Source: Meandrina meandrites
Lineage: Eukaryota > Cnidaria > Anthozoa > Scleractinia > Meandrinidae
Length of the DNA: 64,000 nt
Assembly (NCBI GenBank): GCA_963693305.1
Contig: OY855908.1
Location: forward strand, 2,966,501-3,030,500
Direction: 5' to 3'
Shown: in pieces, positions 1-13,100 of the stretch
Layout of the letters: each line of letters begins with the position of its first letter
How positions within the stretch are numbered: the stretch's first letter is position 1
The notes under the pieces: model-generated
The model's input: only the letters and a program-made list of their open reading frames with translations
What the model was told of the DNA's origin: nothing
Database searches by the model: none
Program-made: the position numbers and the translations under genes

Positions 1-81
1 AAATTAAAAATAGTTGTTGATTTCTCTTAAAAATAAAAGGTATTGATTTTGTTTGTTGATTGTTTCCTGTTCTTTCTTTAG

Positions 82-1645
82 TGTATGATACAAGTAGCAG
101 AGAAACGTTTGATAAACTGGAAGAATGGGTGAATGAAGTAGAAATGTATACAACAAAAAAGGACATCATAAAAATGCTTGTCGGCAACAAAATAGATAAG
201 GTACCTTGTATATCTTCTTAGTATCACACTGTAAGACTTAAAAAAATACTGTTTCTCTATTTTATTGAATAACAAGGATGCCAGGTTTGAACGGGACCAG
301 GTTCTTGGTTAAGCCTCGTAACTCTCGCAGTATGACTGCCTTGTGGTTTTCCTCAATCAGAAAAAGTTGGTCTCCCTGCACTTTCATGTTTCTACTGCTG
401 TTTTACAGACTGAAGCATTTGCATTCAATTCACATACTAAACTTCATTGTGCTGCAAAGTGACTTGATTGCTGCACAGGGTTTAGACTAAAAGTATTCAT
501 CCACATGATCAAGGGAGTAACATTTCGTAATGGGCATTAGTTGTCTTATTGCTGTGAGTGGCCCAGGCAGAATGTAGACTGGTAGACTCTTGTTTCAATA
601 GTATCAGGGTAATTTACACTGCCTTCCTGTGTTACTGGGTTTACCTTTGTTACTGGGTTTATAGTTCAGCAAAAAGAGAGTTCAAATTGTACATGTAATT
701 CATTATCTATTGTATGAAGGCTAGTTTAAGTTGGTTTTGTTTGTAGTTGGATGAAGCCTAAGTTTGGATTTGCCTGTTACGATTTTAGGAAGGCCGTGAA
801 GTCGACAGAAAACAGGGATTACAGTTTGCAAGGAGGCATTCCATGTTATTTATTGAAGCAAGGTGACCTTACATTAGTTTAGAATGACTATACACTCAAC
901 ATTACTCAATCAATGATTACCAGATTGATGAAGGGACAGAGAGGGTATTATTTTATTTATTATTAATTTTATTTTATTATTTTTGATTCATTTACTGTTG
1001 CTTGCTCTTACAGTGCTAGGACCCGAGAAGGAGTACAGCTTGCTTTTGAAGAACTTGTGGAAAAGGTACAGTAGATCTCAACTACATTCAGATGCAATAG
1101 GTTTTTCCAGAAAATATCCATACACTGTACATACTCCACAGAAGGATTTTGATTTGAATCCCCCACCCCTTGGAAAATTCCAATAAGTTTCTATCCTTTG
1201 AAAACTCTGCCTTTTGACCACCTCCCACCCCCCCCCCCCCCCTATCAGGTATAATCATTGGCAGTCCATGGAACCACACTTGTAAAGCAAACCACCACAT
1301 TCTCTATTAATTACTATGAGTTTTTCACTCTTCATTCCTCTTGCGGCTTCACTGCTTGTGTATTTTGCCTTAGCGCATCAACGCAGGCTAGTGGTTCTGA
1401 GAGACATGTAGACCTCTCAGCCAGTGCCCACCTTGCTGCATTTTCTTAGTGAGGCATCACTTCCTTACTCAACCTCTCTTTCTTGACATTAACATCACTG
1501 ATTTTTGTTTTCATAATTTTCCATTGTGCAGATAATCCAAACGCCTGGTTTATGGGAGAAAGATGGTGCCACAGGAGGGGTAACACTTACAGCAGCAGGG
1601 TCACAGGTCATCTCAGGATGCAGTGGAATGTGCTCTCTTACATAA
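82..1645 (+). CDS. RAB18: Rab18 small GTPase, C-terminal part (last four coding exons)
   Basis: Ras-superfamily GTPase that in other animals acts on ER and lipid-droplet membranes. Exons seen: 82-200, 789-862, 1014-1065 and 1532-1645, all AG/GT bounded with continuous phase; the stop TAA is at 1643-1645. Exon 82-200 carries the guanine-binding motif VGNKIDK (G4). The next junction gives the G5 region as IEASART, where most Rabs have SAK, so Lys is replaced by Arg. The segment VQLAFEELVEKIIQTPGLWE matches Rab18 closely. The C-terminus ends CSGMCSLT, with a Cys four residues from the end, as in the CaaX-type prenylation tail of Rab18. The P-loop and switch regions lie upstream of the window, so this entry is partial at its 5' end. 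Candidate poly(A) signals AATAAA occur near 2407 and 2523. Confidence 0.93.
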
Positions 1646-4632
1646 CAACTGAAATAATATTTTATCATAACATTGTAAATATAGAATTAAGTACAATTTT
1701 CTAATCCACCTCCTCTTACTCTGGAAATTTAGTCAGAGAAACAGCTACATGCTTTTAGCAAAATTCATCTTAGCAATTAATTTGTGGAAAACAAGATACA
1801 TTCTGTTGGTCATCAATCGAAGATTATGTGGAAAAAAGTTAAGTATAAAATGGTATGGAAAAATATTCAGCTGCACTCAGTAGAGGACAAATAACGTGTG
1901 AAAGGAGCAGAAATGTCTGACAATATTTTTACTCTGTGAGACCACTATATTCCTTTTGACTTTGGGGGTTTGCAAACAGTTAAAAGACTGAAACAGAAAA
2001 AATGTTGGATGACAAGTCCCTTATATTTTAGTTTGTAGTGTCACTCTATATTTAAACTTATTGTTATATTTCATCATTTGTATTGAAATTTGTCATTTAC
2101 TTAACAAACCAAATATTAAACCTTAATTCTATGTAGTTTTAATTATAACTTGTGGAAACCAAACATCAAGACAGGCGTTCTAGATAGACTGGAACACCTC
2201 TATTTTGATACAATAATCCTTATAAAACCCCAGAGGTCACTATTAAAATTTTTCCAAGCGTTGTCATATATCTCCATAACACTTCTTAGGAGAATTTTGA
2301 TTTTTATCAAGTCGTCTTTCCTGAGGTGATCATCATCTTTATTCTCATAAGCCCTGATTTAACTTATTGTAATTAGATGATATAATTTCAAATGACAGTT
2401 TCATTAAATAAATGAAACAAAATGACGGGCAGTTACGGTTAATTGCCATGAATCTTGTTATTTGTTTAAAGCGTACCCTCTAAAAATCTGCCAAAGTGTT
2501 ATTGTAGCTTAGCTGGTGATTAAATAAATGGGATATTTTTGGCTCTAACGTTTATTTTGTAGTCCCGTGTTGGTCAGAAAAATGATTGGGGCTGTATTAA
2601 ACGGTCGAATTACTTATCTATTTTATCGTGGGTCAAAGCAAAATTGGGACAACTGCAGGAAATTTAATGAGTGAGAGTATGCCATGGGAGCATGTTTCAT
2701 ATGAGCGTGATTACGTCCATTTTTGCTGGTTATCCAAGTGTTCTCAAAGTTATAAGCATTTTTGATGATCGGCAAGTCAGCTGGAAAATGAAGTAACAGT
2801 TGTAGTTTTCCCATTGCGTGCGTGTTAGACTATTGACGTTTTTAACGTCAAAGATCCACAAATTTCGTTTTTTAAAATACTAAACAACAAACAGCTGTTT
2901 TATTAGCTTTCATTTGAATGGTCAAACCAATGGTCTTCTAAATTTAAAATTTCCCGGGACACAAACTAAAGGTCACAAACGAGTTTGAATGTTGGTCTTA
3001 ATGCCCACGTATGATCGAAAGGTCGAAAAACCTGTGGATGACGCCAAAATTTGAATGCGGTTTTTGCGTCAAAAAGGCGAGTTGTTTAACAGTATCGATG
3101 ATAATAGTGTTTGCTAAGGATAAATATGGCCACTTTATTAATATTTTAGCCCCGTATTCAGTTAGAATCAGAGAGCGCTGACTTGTTTGGAGCTTTTTTT
3201 AAAGGCACAGTGTGCTCTTAAAATACAAGTGAACATCAGTTCCAGTTTAGTGCATGCCCACAGACCAAAAGTCGGCTTTATTTTTTGCTGGGTTTTCAAA
3301 ACTTACAATAAATTTGGGTTTAAGCCAATTCCTTCTCGACATTTTAGACAGAGTAAAGTAAACAGCACAGAAAATAAAATTGACAGCTAGTTGGCGAAAT
3401 TTTTCCCCCATCGTTCCTGCGGGTGACCAGTACTTGAGTTGATGTCTCAGTTGCGTGAAACAGACCGACTCTTCTACTGGCTTTACACGGATTAACACTG
3501 ACTGCTATCTGCTCTTTTCACCCAAAAAAACACAAGGTATGAGATTATAGTGAATTCCAGCGGGCATTTCGATTATTAGGGTCTTGTAATGGAGTATATT
3601 CGTGGTCACTGCATGCAGCACCCAAAGATCGATGTACTACTCCAGCCTCTTTATCAGAGAGACATTTCAGCTGACATTTTTTGTGTCCCCCATAGTCTAG
3701 TAAAAATAAAACTTCAAAAAGTGATAACAATAATGATACAGAAATCATATACGGCTCTGTACGAAGGAATAACCAAACTGAAACAACTCCTTTCTTTCAC
3801 CATTCATGCACATCATGATTTCAGCTGAAGATTGAGGGCGGTGAATGGAAGATCTAGATCCCATTTCACGACCGGAAGCACGATTTTGGTTTCACGGATC
3901 ACAGTTATGTTAAATCGCAACAAACGACTTCTAAACGAATCTCGCGTTTCACGGGTAAAACAAACCAGTCATTTCATGTACATGTTAGGCCAAAAATATT
4001 GCAATTCACAGATAACGAAGGCAGATTGTACTAGAGATTCATGTGATGCATTTGATCTGTGGTACTGAAACAAAAGCACACACTAGCATTCTATTACCAT
4101 TTTCAAATTCTCATTGGCAAAAAAAATGCATAGCCCTTCTTAGTCAAGCTACGCATTTTAAAAAAATGGCTAAACTGAAGGCTTGGATCTGAATCTAAAT
4201 GACAAGAGTTTTGAAGGATATACTTTTTTTATCTTGGCATCTTGACGGTTTGAAATAGGCTTGTGAAGTTAGGTTTCACCTGTCGCTGGCAACCGAACTT
4301 AGCTTGGTCAAATAAAGATTCGATAGAGATAAATGCAACAGCGCCCATTTGCTATTTGCCGTAATGGTTCGTATTTCCATTTATGTAAGCTGGGTTCTTT
4401 CAATTCTTTGTCAATTCCGAGTCTAGAATAAATTCTTTATATTTACCCACAGTTTCCCTGTAATCTTTCACTATTGCCACCAAGACTCCTATTTATATCC
4501 TAACGCAGACTGAACTGCAATACACCTCAAAGCGTCACATACCAACATACTAGCTTATATATCAGAGTAAGAACATCACAGGCTCAGGACAACGTATTTC
4601 TCTTTTTTTTTTTTGTATTCAGTGAACTCAAC
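1646..4632. other. Spacer: RAB18 3' UTR and intergenic DNA
   Basis: This 3-kb stretch holds the RAB18 3' UTR (possible poly(A) signals near 2407 and 2523) and then A+T-rich DNA. Short open frames near 3187-4068 on both strands lack recognisable domains or paired splice sites. A pyrimidine tract ending in CAG at 4622 looks like a splice acceptor just before the next open frame, so a non-coding 5' exon of that gene probably lies in this stretch. Nothing else is recognised. Confidence 0.5.
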
Positions 4633-5025
4633 ATGGCTGATTTAGCGCCTTCTAACTCCAGTTGCCTGGAAGCAGTGGTCCAGACGTACCACACATGCGT
4701 GAGCCATGCCACAGAAACTGTGACATCCAGTTTGGAATGGTCCTACACCAATACTATCGGTCACGCAATACAGCAAGGCCTAACCATCGACCAATCTGTT
4801 CTTCTTTCCGTGGCAGCTTGTGTTCTTCTTGCAGCAGTACTGTTTTCTTGCGTCCAGTTCACCTTCAACTCCTCTTTTCGTCACGAGTTGTACGAGACGC
4901 TGGAGATCATCCTCAGCCTTTTCACAGCACACCTGTCCTTTGCAGCGCTGTTGATCAATTCCATTTGGCTGTTTGGTCAAGTGCTGGCTGCAGTGTGTGA
5001 TATGCTAACTTTGAGTCCACGCTAA
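4633..5025 (+). CDS. Possible small two-helix membrane protein, unknown function
   Basis: One open frame of 130 aa. The ATG follows a T-rich tract and TTCAG acceptor at 4621-4622 by only 10 nt, which suggests a spliced 5' UTR exon upstream. The N-terminal 50 residues are polar, with Asn-Ser-Ser near residue 8 and two Cys (residues 11 and 22). Two hydrophobic stretches follow: about residues 56-77 (around SVLLSVAACVLLAAVLF) and 96-124 (around IILSLFTAHLSFAALLI), separated by a short loop with charged residues. A second Asn-Ser-Ser is near residue 79. AATAAA at 5446-5451 could end the transcript. I do not recognise the family. A resemblance in layout to TMEM109-type proteins was considered and is too weak to use. 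The frame could be fortuitous, though two well-spaced helices plus an acceptor and a poly(A) signal favour a gene. Confidence 0.45.
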   Translation: MADLAPSNSSCLEAVVQTYHTCVSHATETVTSSLEWSYTNTIGHAIQQGLTIDQSVLLSVAACVLLAAVLFSCVQFTFNSSFRHELYETLEIILSLFTAHLSFAALLINSIWLFGQVLAAVCDMLTLSPR

Positions 5026-6266
5026 GCTGGTCGATGAGTACAAACAGCGGCCTAGATGAAGAAAGGAGATCTGCAAAACCTAAAATGCTCTGTAAAGCCC
5101 CCCAGGGAGCTAGAAGGGGGTTGGGGATATTGGCGTTTTTATAGCGGGGACTTATTTCAATCATAAATCAACGGGCGCATATAACACTCCTTAACGTTTA
5201 TTCCTGTTTTAAAAAATATGTTTTCTTACACACACAAACGTAGCATTGTCAGAAAACCGTCTAGAAATGTTCATAGTTTCCTTCAGTTTTTTAAATGTCT
5301 TGCATGTTTAGATTTCATCAAGTATATTCGGAAAGCGAGGGTGCTGATTCTAATAGTTTTAGAGATGCATTAGAGAGAGGGGCATAAAGATAAGGGGCTT
5401 AAAAGAGTTTTAACATTGGTACACTGTCAGTGTTAGTTTATGGTAAATAAATTTATAAATTAATTAATTTTTCAATCGATGAATTACCGTAATTAATTGA
5501 TTAATTCAATAACCGAATTAATTAGTTAATACGACGTTAAATTATTTTAAATTGATTTAAATTTGTTATTGAAGAAAATAAATTCGCCCTATTTAGTTTT
5601 AAGTCGTAGCTGTTTGTGAAATGAGTTCTCTGCTACAGATCGAATCACAACTTGGAAAGTTGTTTTTCTGAGGAAAAACCAGTGTCCAAGTACCATGAAA
5701 AACTGACCGCAAGATAACAAGCAACTAACAATTTGGTGACTGTTGTATTTTCATCAGTGTGCGTAATTATTTCATTGGCTAATTGCAATGCTAATTATTT
5801 CTTCCAGCCGAACTACCGTTCTCGTTGCCGTTGTTTGGGCTTGTCACGCAACACTCCCTACTCCAAGAGAAGCGTTGCGTGATGGCCCAAAGAGGCTACC
5901 TTCCACCACGCATCACAGCTCATTTCACGCGGAACACGTAACACACAAATAAGACTTTCGCGCGCCCAGGGTTGCCGTGAAAATATCGAGCGAAATAGAA
6001 GTGTGAGCGATCAAAAACATAACCGGAAGAACACAGGCTCACTCACTAGAATCGTCTTTACTTCATTAATTTTCTTCGCCAATTTCTGCCATTCGCGTGC
6101 TCGATCAATCTGCCTGTTCCACTACAGTAGCTTACAGTGACAAGTGCTCTTCAGCTTAGCGTGACCAACTGATGTTTGCTACAATTAATTAGCACCAATA
6201 CGTTACCATCGTTCATGACAGGATTCTATTGATAAAGTTGGTTGGTATAACAAGCATCGAAAAAGG
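5026..6266. other. Spacer with A+T-rich tract and a short hairpin
   Basis: Non-coding spacer. Around 5440-5575 there is a very A+T-rich, TTAATT-repeating tract. At about 5834-5894 TTTGGGCTTGTCACGCAAC is followed some 20 nt later by its near complement GTTGCGTGATGGCCCAAA, a small hairpin probably left by a miniature transposon. No gene is seen. Confidence 0.45.
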
Positions 6267-6895
6267 TTAAGACGGAATCCGCCAGGACTTCGAGTAGTTG
6301 TTGGACAAAATTATGTACCAAAATTATTTACACCTTATTGCAAGCTTTTGTGTTACTGCTTCAAATATCTTATCAAAAGAAATCTTTTCTAACAACACCA
6401 AACATCGAAAACCAATCTCGAAGTTCCGCTGAATTCCACTAAATCGCTTAAAAGACGCGAGCTTTTGCCTATAGCTTGTGAACATTAAATTTCATTTTCT
6501 CAGGCTCTGATAAGAAATTGTTGTACCAAAATTATTTACACCTTATTGCAAACTTTTGTGTTACTGCTTCAAATATCTTATCAAAAGAAATCTTTTCTAA
6601 CAACACCAAACACCGAAAACAAATTTTGAAATTTCACTGAATTCCACTGAATCGCTTAAAGACGATTTTACAAAATGGCTGCACGTGAGAATTTCCCTAT
6701 AGCTTGTGAACTTTGAAATTCATTTTCTAAGACTCTGATAAGAAATTGTTGTTGGTGTTATCAGTGATAATTTCTTACATCTTTACCTTTTATTTAGGGC
6801 AGAAAATAACGCAATAGGATTTAAATTATTCTGGTACTCGATTTTTGTCCAACTTAAATAAATATTACTCGACTTCCTGGTGGATTCCGTCTTAA
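6267..6895. mobile_element. Miniature inverted-repeat element, 629 bp, flanked by TTAA
   Basis: The left end TTAAGACGGAATCCGCCAGG and the right end CTGGTGGATTCCGTCTTAA are near-perfect inverted repeats. The match runs about 45 bp inward to GTTGGACAAAA / TTTTGTCCAAC, with a short gap in the left arm. Both ends sit on TTAA, as in piggyBac-type target duplications. The interior is two direct copies of a unit of about 210-220 bp (6314 to about 6521, then about 6522-6750), each running from TGTACCAAAATTATTTACAC to CTCTGATAAGAAATTGTTG. No transposase frame is present, so the element is non-autonomous. It ends 239 bp before the EPAC start codon. Confidence 0.75.
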
Positions 6896-7133
6896 TCATC
6901 AAAGTCGTCCGCAATGCATTGTGTTCTCATGTGAGGATTCTGCCTTGCCTCGGCGTATCTTGTGATCTTTCTGACCCTGTCAATATCCATCCATTTGATT
7001 GGTCAATCGTTAAAATACGCGGCCTTTAAATTCACTCGATGTCGCTGTAGTACTAAGCGGAAAAGTTCGCTCTTTCATTGCGAAACGACTCGAGCGAAAG
7101 AGAGAGAGAGCGGGTTTTTTCATTTCTTTGGCC

Positions 7134-10100
7134 ATGGTCACTGAATGGATTTCTTGCCTTGAAAAGAGGTAGGTAAAAAAGGTCGAATATGTCCTATTTT
7201 GATTGCCTCTACTGCATAGCAATAACAATATTTCCTTGACAGGCCATTAGCCATAATTATCATAGCATAACACCACGATAAATCTTTGCCGTAGATCGCG
7301 GTGCAAATTTCCTCTGTTTAACCGATCCAATACTGAGTTACCAAACTTAGTAAACTTATTGTTGTAGTTCAAAAGAGTTACTGTCCAGAAGTTTAGACAA
7401 ATTAATTGGAGTCATGCAGAGAAATGTACAAAATGGGATTTGTGTCAAAGAAATCAGATGAATCGTTCGCGACTTCTAGCGAAGTTTGCAGTGATAGTTA
7501 TTGAAGGGACTGATCGGTTGCGTAGTGTTCGTCATAACTGACTCGATAATGACGGACTGAACTTCTTCCCCGAACTGTGCCGCTGAATGACATCACATTT
7601 CGTATGATCGTATGAAGAGTAGCAGTGTTTGTGTTGCGGTCTCAACAAGAAAGCCACGGTCTATTTTGACAAGAATGCTTTGATTTAAAAGGGAACGCAG
7701 AGTTTCCATCAAAGTTTTACTTGAATATTTAATTTTGTTTTGTGTCAGTCTCGAGCGAACCGTCATGGTCCATTTGAGATCTTTACGGCGGTTTGTGTGA
7801 CCATTAAAGGTATATTGCGTTTTTTGTTTGTTTGTTCTAAATGACACTTTCTATTTTTGTACGAAAGAATTGCAACCAGAAGACAATTTCTAAAGTAAAA
7901 ACAAATATGCTTACATATCGGTTTTGGTGCCAATAGGACTACTGTGACGTACGTAGTGTTCAACTTACAAAATGATAATAGACATTCGTCTGATTCGTTT
8001 TTTTTTTTTTCTTAAAACAATTAGTGGCCATGTGCCAAACTAATAAATGTTAAGCTTACTTTAATAGCTACTTATGTTGTGTTTTATAACTGGCTAATGT
8101 AACGCACTGTGAGATGACAAGAACCAATAGAAACTAAATTTGGCATAATTTATAATAGCTCTGTGAAGAATGTGATCGAGTGGACTTGGCTAGACTCTGT
8201 TCACATTACTCTAAGTTACAAAGGTATGAGGACTAACAACAATAGGTTCGCAGAAAATTAAATCATTCATGTTTACTTGCTATCACAATGAAGTGTCACA
8301 GAAAACATTAACTGTTTTTGCAGTTACTAACGATACACAGTGAATCTCTCAAAAAACAATCAACACTGACATTACTAGAGTGCTAGAGGAAAATGGTACG
8401 TGCAAATTGATGTCGAATATGATTATCATGATCACTAATTGAATCACAGGAAACTCAAGTTTAAAGGGGCAGCAGTGTCACATGTTTGACAGTGTTACTT
8501 GGACGAAAATCGCTAAAAAAAGTATTGATTGTGGTTTGTTCACATCTTGGAGAGCGAAATTTATGCCATATTTTTTGCATAAAGGTCGTTTTGTTGATCA
8601 GTGAATGCACCTTTATCATTCTAACATAAATTACACAAAAAACGTAGAAGACCACTCGCAATACTGTCCCTTTAAGCTGTTATCGGCTACAGTTCAGGGA
8701 CCATTTTAAGTGAAGTGCTAAAAAATCTGGCCAAGACAAGCAAGCATAAGATAAGATAAGATAAAAACTTTATTACCGTGTCTGTGTGTTTAGCCCTTAT
8801 GGACTAATTGGGGACATACGCATTTGGGGTCACTGTTCTACCATTTGTCATGCATTTGCGCGCCATCGTATTTACAACCCCTACAAGTATAACATAGGCG
8901 TCCCCACTAAGTATATCTTCCAATGCAGTAAATATAAATAAAACTGCCTAAGCTTGCTACCTTTTGAAGTTGCCAGAGTTTCTCTTGCGGTTCTTCCGCG
9001 CAGCCGTGCCGAGCCTTTGACTTCGTGAAGCGTATATACAAAAGTAGAAGCCTTTTGTTACTTTCAAGTGGTAAAATTCATACATTATCCCTGGCATCTG
9101 GAGCCCTAAAAAATCAACCCAAGTAAAAAAGTGGTAGGGCTATAGCCCTACTAGTCCCTGCGTTTGAGCATAGTGATCCATCAGGTCAGAGTTTATTTCC
9201 GACTTCACTGACCGTGAAGCGTCTAGGAGTACTTCTACTCGCTCCATCTGAGATGCAAGTTCATCACAGAGATATATACCTCTGAGCATTCTATTCGCCG
9301 TTGCCCATTTATACTCCTGGGTGGAGAGAAGAACTGTAGGAGTGTTTTGTCCAAGAGCACAACACAATGACCCCGGCAAGTGGGGTCCAGCGCACAGATC
9401 ATATGATAGGCATTGTTCGACATTAATCGATGAGTGATTTTCAACTTGTTACCTTTTTCTTAAATACTGGTAGAGATTGTTTTGTTCCTAGGTGTTGCAG
9501 TCAGTTATCACTTCGTTTGTTTTCCTCTAGACCGGAAAACAGAACAGGAGAAGATCTGGATATTATTTATTCCACATTAAAGGTATGACATGGTATGAGA
9601 GGTTTGATTTAATCCTTGCCCAATTTGGTCATGGCTCACGTCTTATTTCCGTGATAACGGACTGAGTGAAGGTGATTGTGTACCCAGCGTCATATTCAGA
9701 AAGCCTTGAGCGAGAGGAGACTCATGGGAGCTAGGCAATCACATGACTCTTTTCAAATGCCACACTTTTCGTCACACTTTTCACGCATACTGTCAGAATG
9801 AGTTAGTCGACGAGTGAGAATGTGTGGGAAACGATAATGATTATTTTTTAAGTAAATTAAAATAAAACGTTTGGTAGAAACATTAGAAAAATGTCTAAAA
9901 TCGATCCGTGACACAAGCTGAACTCTGTTCTAACGGTTGTCGTGGTGTGACATGATGTGACAGTATGACGTTCACTATGTATATTTCTGTACAGGACTTG
10001 AAGGCATTAGAGCAATTTCATAGCACAGTGCTTGTGCAGATCTGTTATTACGCATATTATCAAGACCTGGAGGAGGGAATCACATGTGAGTCTAGCACCA

Positions 10101-13100
10101 TCATGACCATAGTTTATCAATTTGTAATTTAAAACTGAGTTAGTTACAATCAAATATCTACCTTGTTCTCGAAAACCATTTCACGTTGATCAACGACACA
10201 GATCCCTGAACCGTCTCTTGTTGGAACTTTTTTCCATTCATGACTGACGTAAAACGTAAACAACAGTATTCACATCGACCGATCGTAGCCAGTGCTAAGA
10301 ACGGAAAAATGAAACAATGCCAAATGCGGAGAAAACGTTCAACCAGTGTCAAGTGCAGGAAGACAGGAAACCGCTGCTGAGTGCGGAAAAACATAAAACC
10401 AATGACTGGTTTTGTGGCGACTCTGAAAATCATGTTTGCGGGACGAGTTCTTTTAACCAATCAAACGAAAGGGAACAAAGCAAGCAAACGTGTGTGTTTA
10501 GTTTCGACAGTCAAATGAGATGAGACGCTCTCAAAGCACATTGACTTCGACGTCCTTGACGACTGTCCTGACATGAGGTTCTTAATTCAAGCTTTTCACC
10601 TTCAATTCTTCCGATTCCCTGCAGTGTTTCGTCAGGGCGACATTGGATGCTACTGGTACGCAGTACTGACAGGGGCTCTTGATGTGAAAGTATCCAAAAC
10701 GGGAAAATTTGAGGTACGTGTGGATTTGACGAGAACTGACGCACTTACAACACAAATAAACGAATGGTATATGTTGATCGTGTAAGCTAAAAGCAGTGTT
10801 TGCATTTTAATGTCTTTCTCATTTTAAACGAACGAAGTAACCATAAATTTGTTAATTAAGTTTCTACGTTTTTGTGACTCAACCTTTACTTTTGAGCTGG
10901 CATCTTTGTTCAACTGAATTATGTTCTATCATAAGGGTGTGGATGGGTTGTAGTTGTTAGCTGACTGATAATTGGTGAAAATTTTAACTGTCCATGAGAA
11001 ATGAGGCGTTTTTGATTGATGCCTTAGATCTGATATCTGCAAAATTTACAGATAACTGAGAAATGGGCTGAAATTTTAACTTCTTTCTGAGAAATCGCCG
11101 AAACTTTAACTGATAACTGAGATTCCCATCTAGAACTCTCCATAATGTATCGTGACATTTTGAAAAAAAGTATTCCTGGTACGTGCTAGGGCAATACATT
11201 CTGTCGGGCTAAGTAAGCATTTTTTTCCCCACGCATTTACAGTACACATACATCTGAGACAGTTGTTATTGTGTTCACTGTATTAATATTCCTTTTGCCA
11301 GTAACCAGACCAGTGACCAGAGCTAGATACGGGGCGCACGTGTAGTGTTTACTGTTTGAAAGTGCGTTTAACGAAAGTAAATGTTGGTTGTTTTTTCCCA
11401 GGATGCTGAAACCATCTGCAGTTTGGGACCTGGGAAGGTGTTTGGCGAGTCAGTTCTGGATGATTCACCAAGGTACGTCACTCGCTATTGTCGGGCGCAT
11501 GTCATCGTCGTTGAAATACCTTTCTGCCTTCCCCGACCGAAAGAAAAAACAACAAGATGAAATCATAAATAAAATACTCATGTCAAATATGAAACAATTG
11601 AATGGTAGCAACAAAAAAATTTGAATGGCCAATCTGCACAATTCGATTAGAACTAACCCAATGAAATTTGCTCTGGTTGTTCTCTACGGTTGTTTTTGTA
11701 TTTTTTTTTTGCCCGCTCAACTAACTAAAAAGAGACAGTCAGGAATCTAGTTCTTATTGAGAGACATCTTTCCTTTTTACCGGATTTTGTTTTCAGTCAG
11801 CATACGCGATAGACTTCTCTTTCTTTTCCTAGCGGGCGACGTGAAAACAGGAATCGATGCATAATTTTATCTCTTTTTTACATGCGCAGGATTTCAGGAA
11901 CAAACGCCGACTGCTCGCGGTCTAACTGCGTGAAAACCTCTAAATCTCACCCAGTACGGTTACGTTTTGTTTATTTTTTTTTCTTTTTAACTGATTTCAT
12001 TTGTTTTCTCCATAAGGCACGCCACAGTTATTACCAGCGACTTTTGTGAGCTGTTATTGGTGGAGAAGAAGTATTTCCGTACCATTTGGGAGGTAATTTG
12101 AAACCTGTAAACCTCGCACAACCAGCAATGGAGATCAAAAATCTAATTACTGTGGCAAACTTTTATTTTCCAGCGGAACAAGCGATATCTAGAGGATATT
12201 ATAGCCAGTCCGTCGTCCTTCCCTGAAACGCAAGGTAAGGTCTTAAACATCGCTTTGTAGAAACGTTTCTTTAAGTCTTTTAAGGCTAGCATGCCGGGAA
12301 GTGGTCCTGTCTGGAAGGAAAAACTCCCTTTCAGTTACCAACTTCCCTCTCTACCCTTCTCTTCTTATTTCATTCACTATACTACCCCTGGATGGGTTGT
12401 TAGTCTCTGTCTAGTAGTGTACCTGCCATACACACTCAACCCACTGTGACAGTAAAGTGTCTTACCAAAGAACACAATGTATTACTGATCCTGGTCAGTG
12501 CAGCGCTAGAGCCCAGATCCCTCGATCTGGTCTAACACGCTAACCATGAGGCCACTTTATGCCCCGCATAGAGCAATATACCTTGACCGACTATTTTTAG
12601 CATTTTATCATGTTTTTTTAACTCTAGAAAAGAATGAAAAGCCTCCTGACGATGACACTTCAGAGGAAAAACACATTGCTATGATCGCTGTGAGTTGACT
12701 CTGTTAAGTTCAGTGTCCAAGGTTGAATGTTAATGCTATCTTAATAATAGGCTTTACGAAGTGTCCTCTGATAAAGGTTCACTGAACCTTACATAATTCT
12801 ACGATATATGAAGTAATATTAAAATGACAAATACGTTTTATGGTGGTCGATGCACTTAGCTTCATATCTTTTCGAGATGGGTAGATTACAGGTTGTTTAC
12901 AGGCATGCCACTGAAACAGAGGAAAGAAATATTGTAAATGAGCATAACAATAGTTAAAAATTCCAACTGGCATTAGGCAGACCAGTTGGCTATATACAAA
13001 GCGTGACCAAGAATTTGTGCTCGGGACGACCGAGAACAAATCCAGCAAGTGGTAGGGTGGAGGGCTTGAACCCGGGACCTCCGGATTACAAGAACAGCGC

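Noticed and set aside
4662..5000. 112-aa frame overlapping the two-helix membrane protein
   Set aside because: Shadow frame: Arg/Ser/Cys-rich with no helix pattern, while the 4633 frame has two clean membrane segments.
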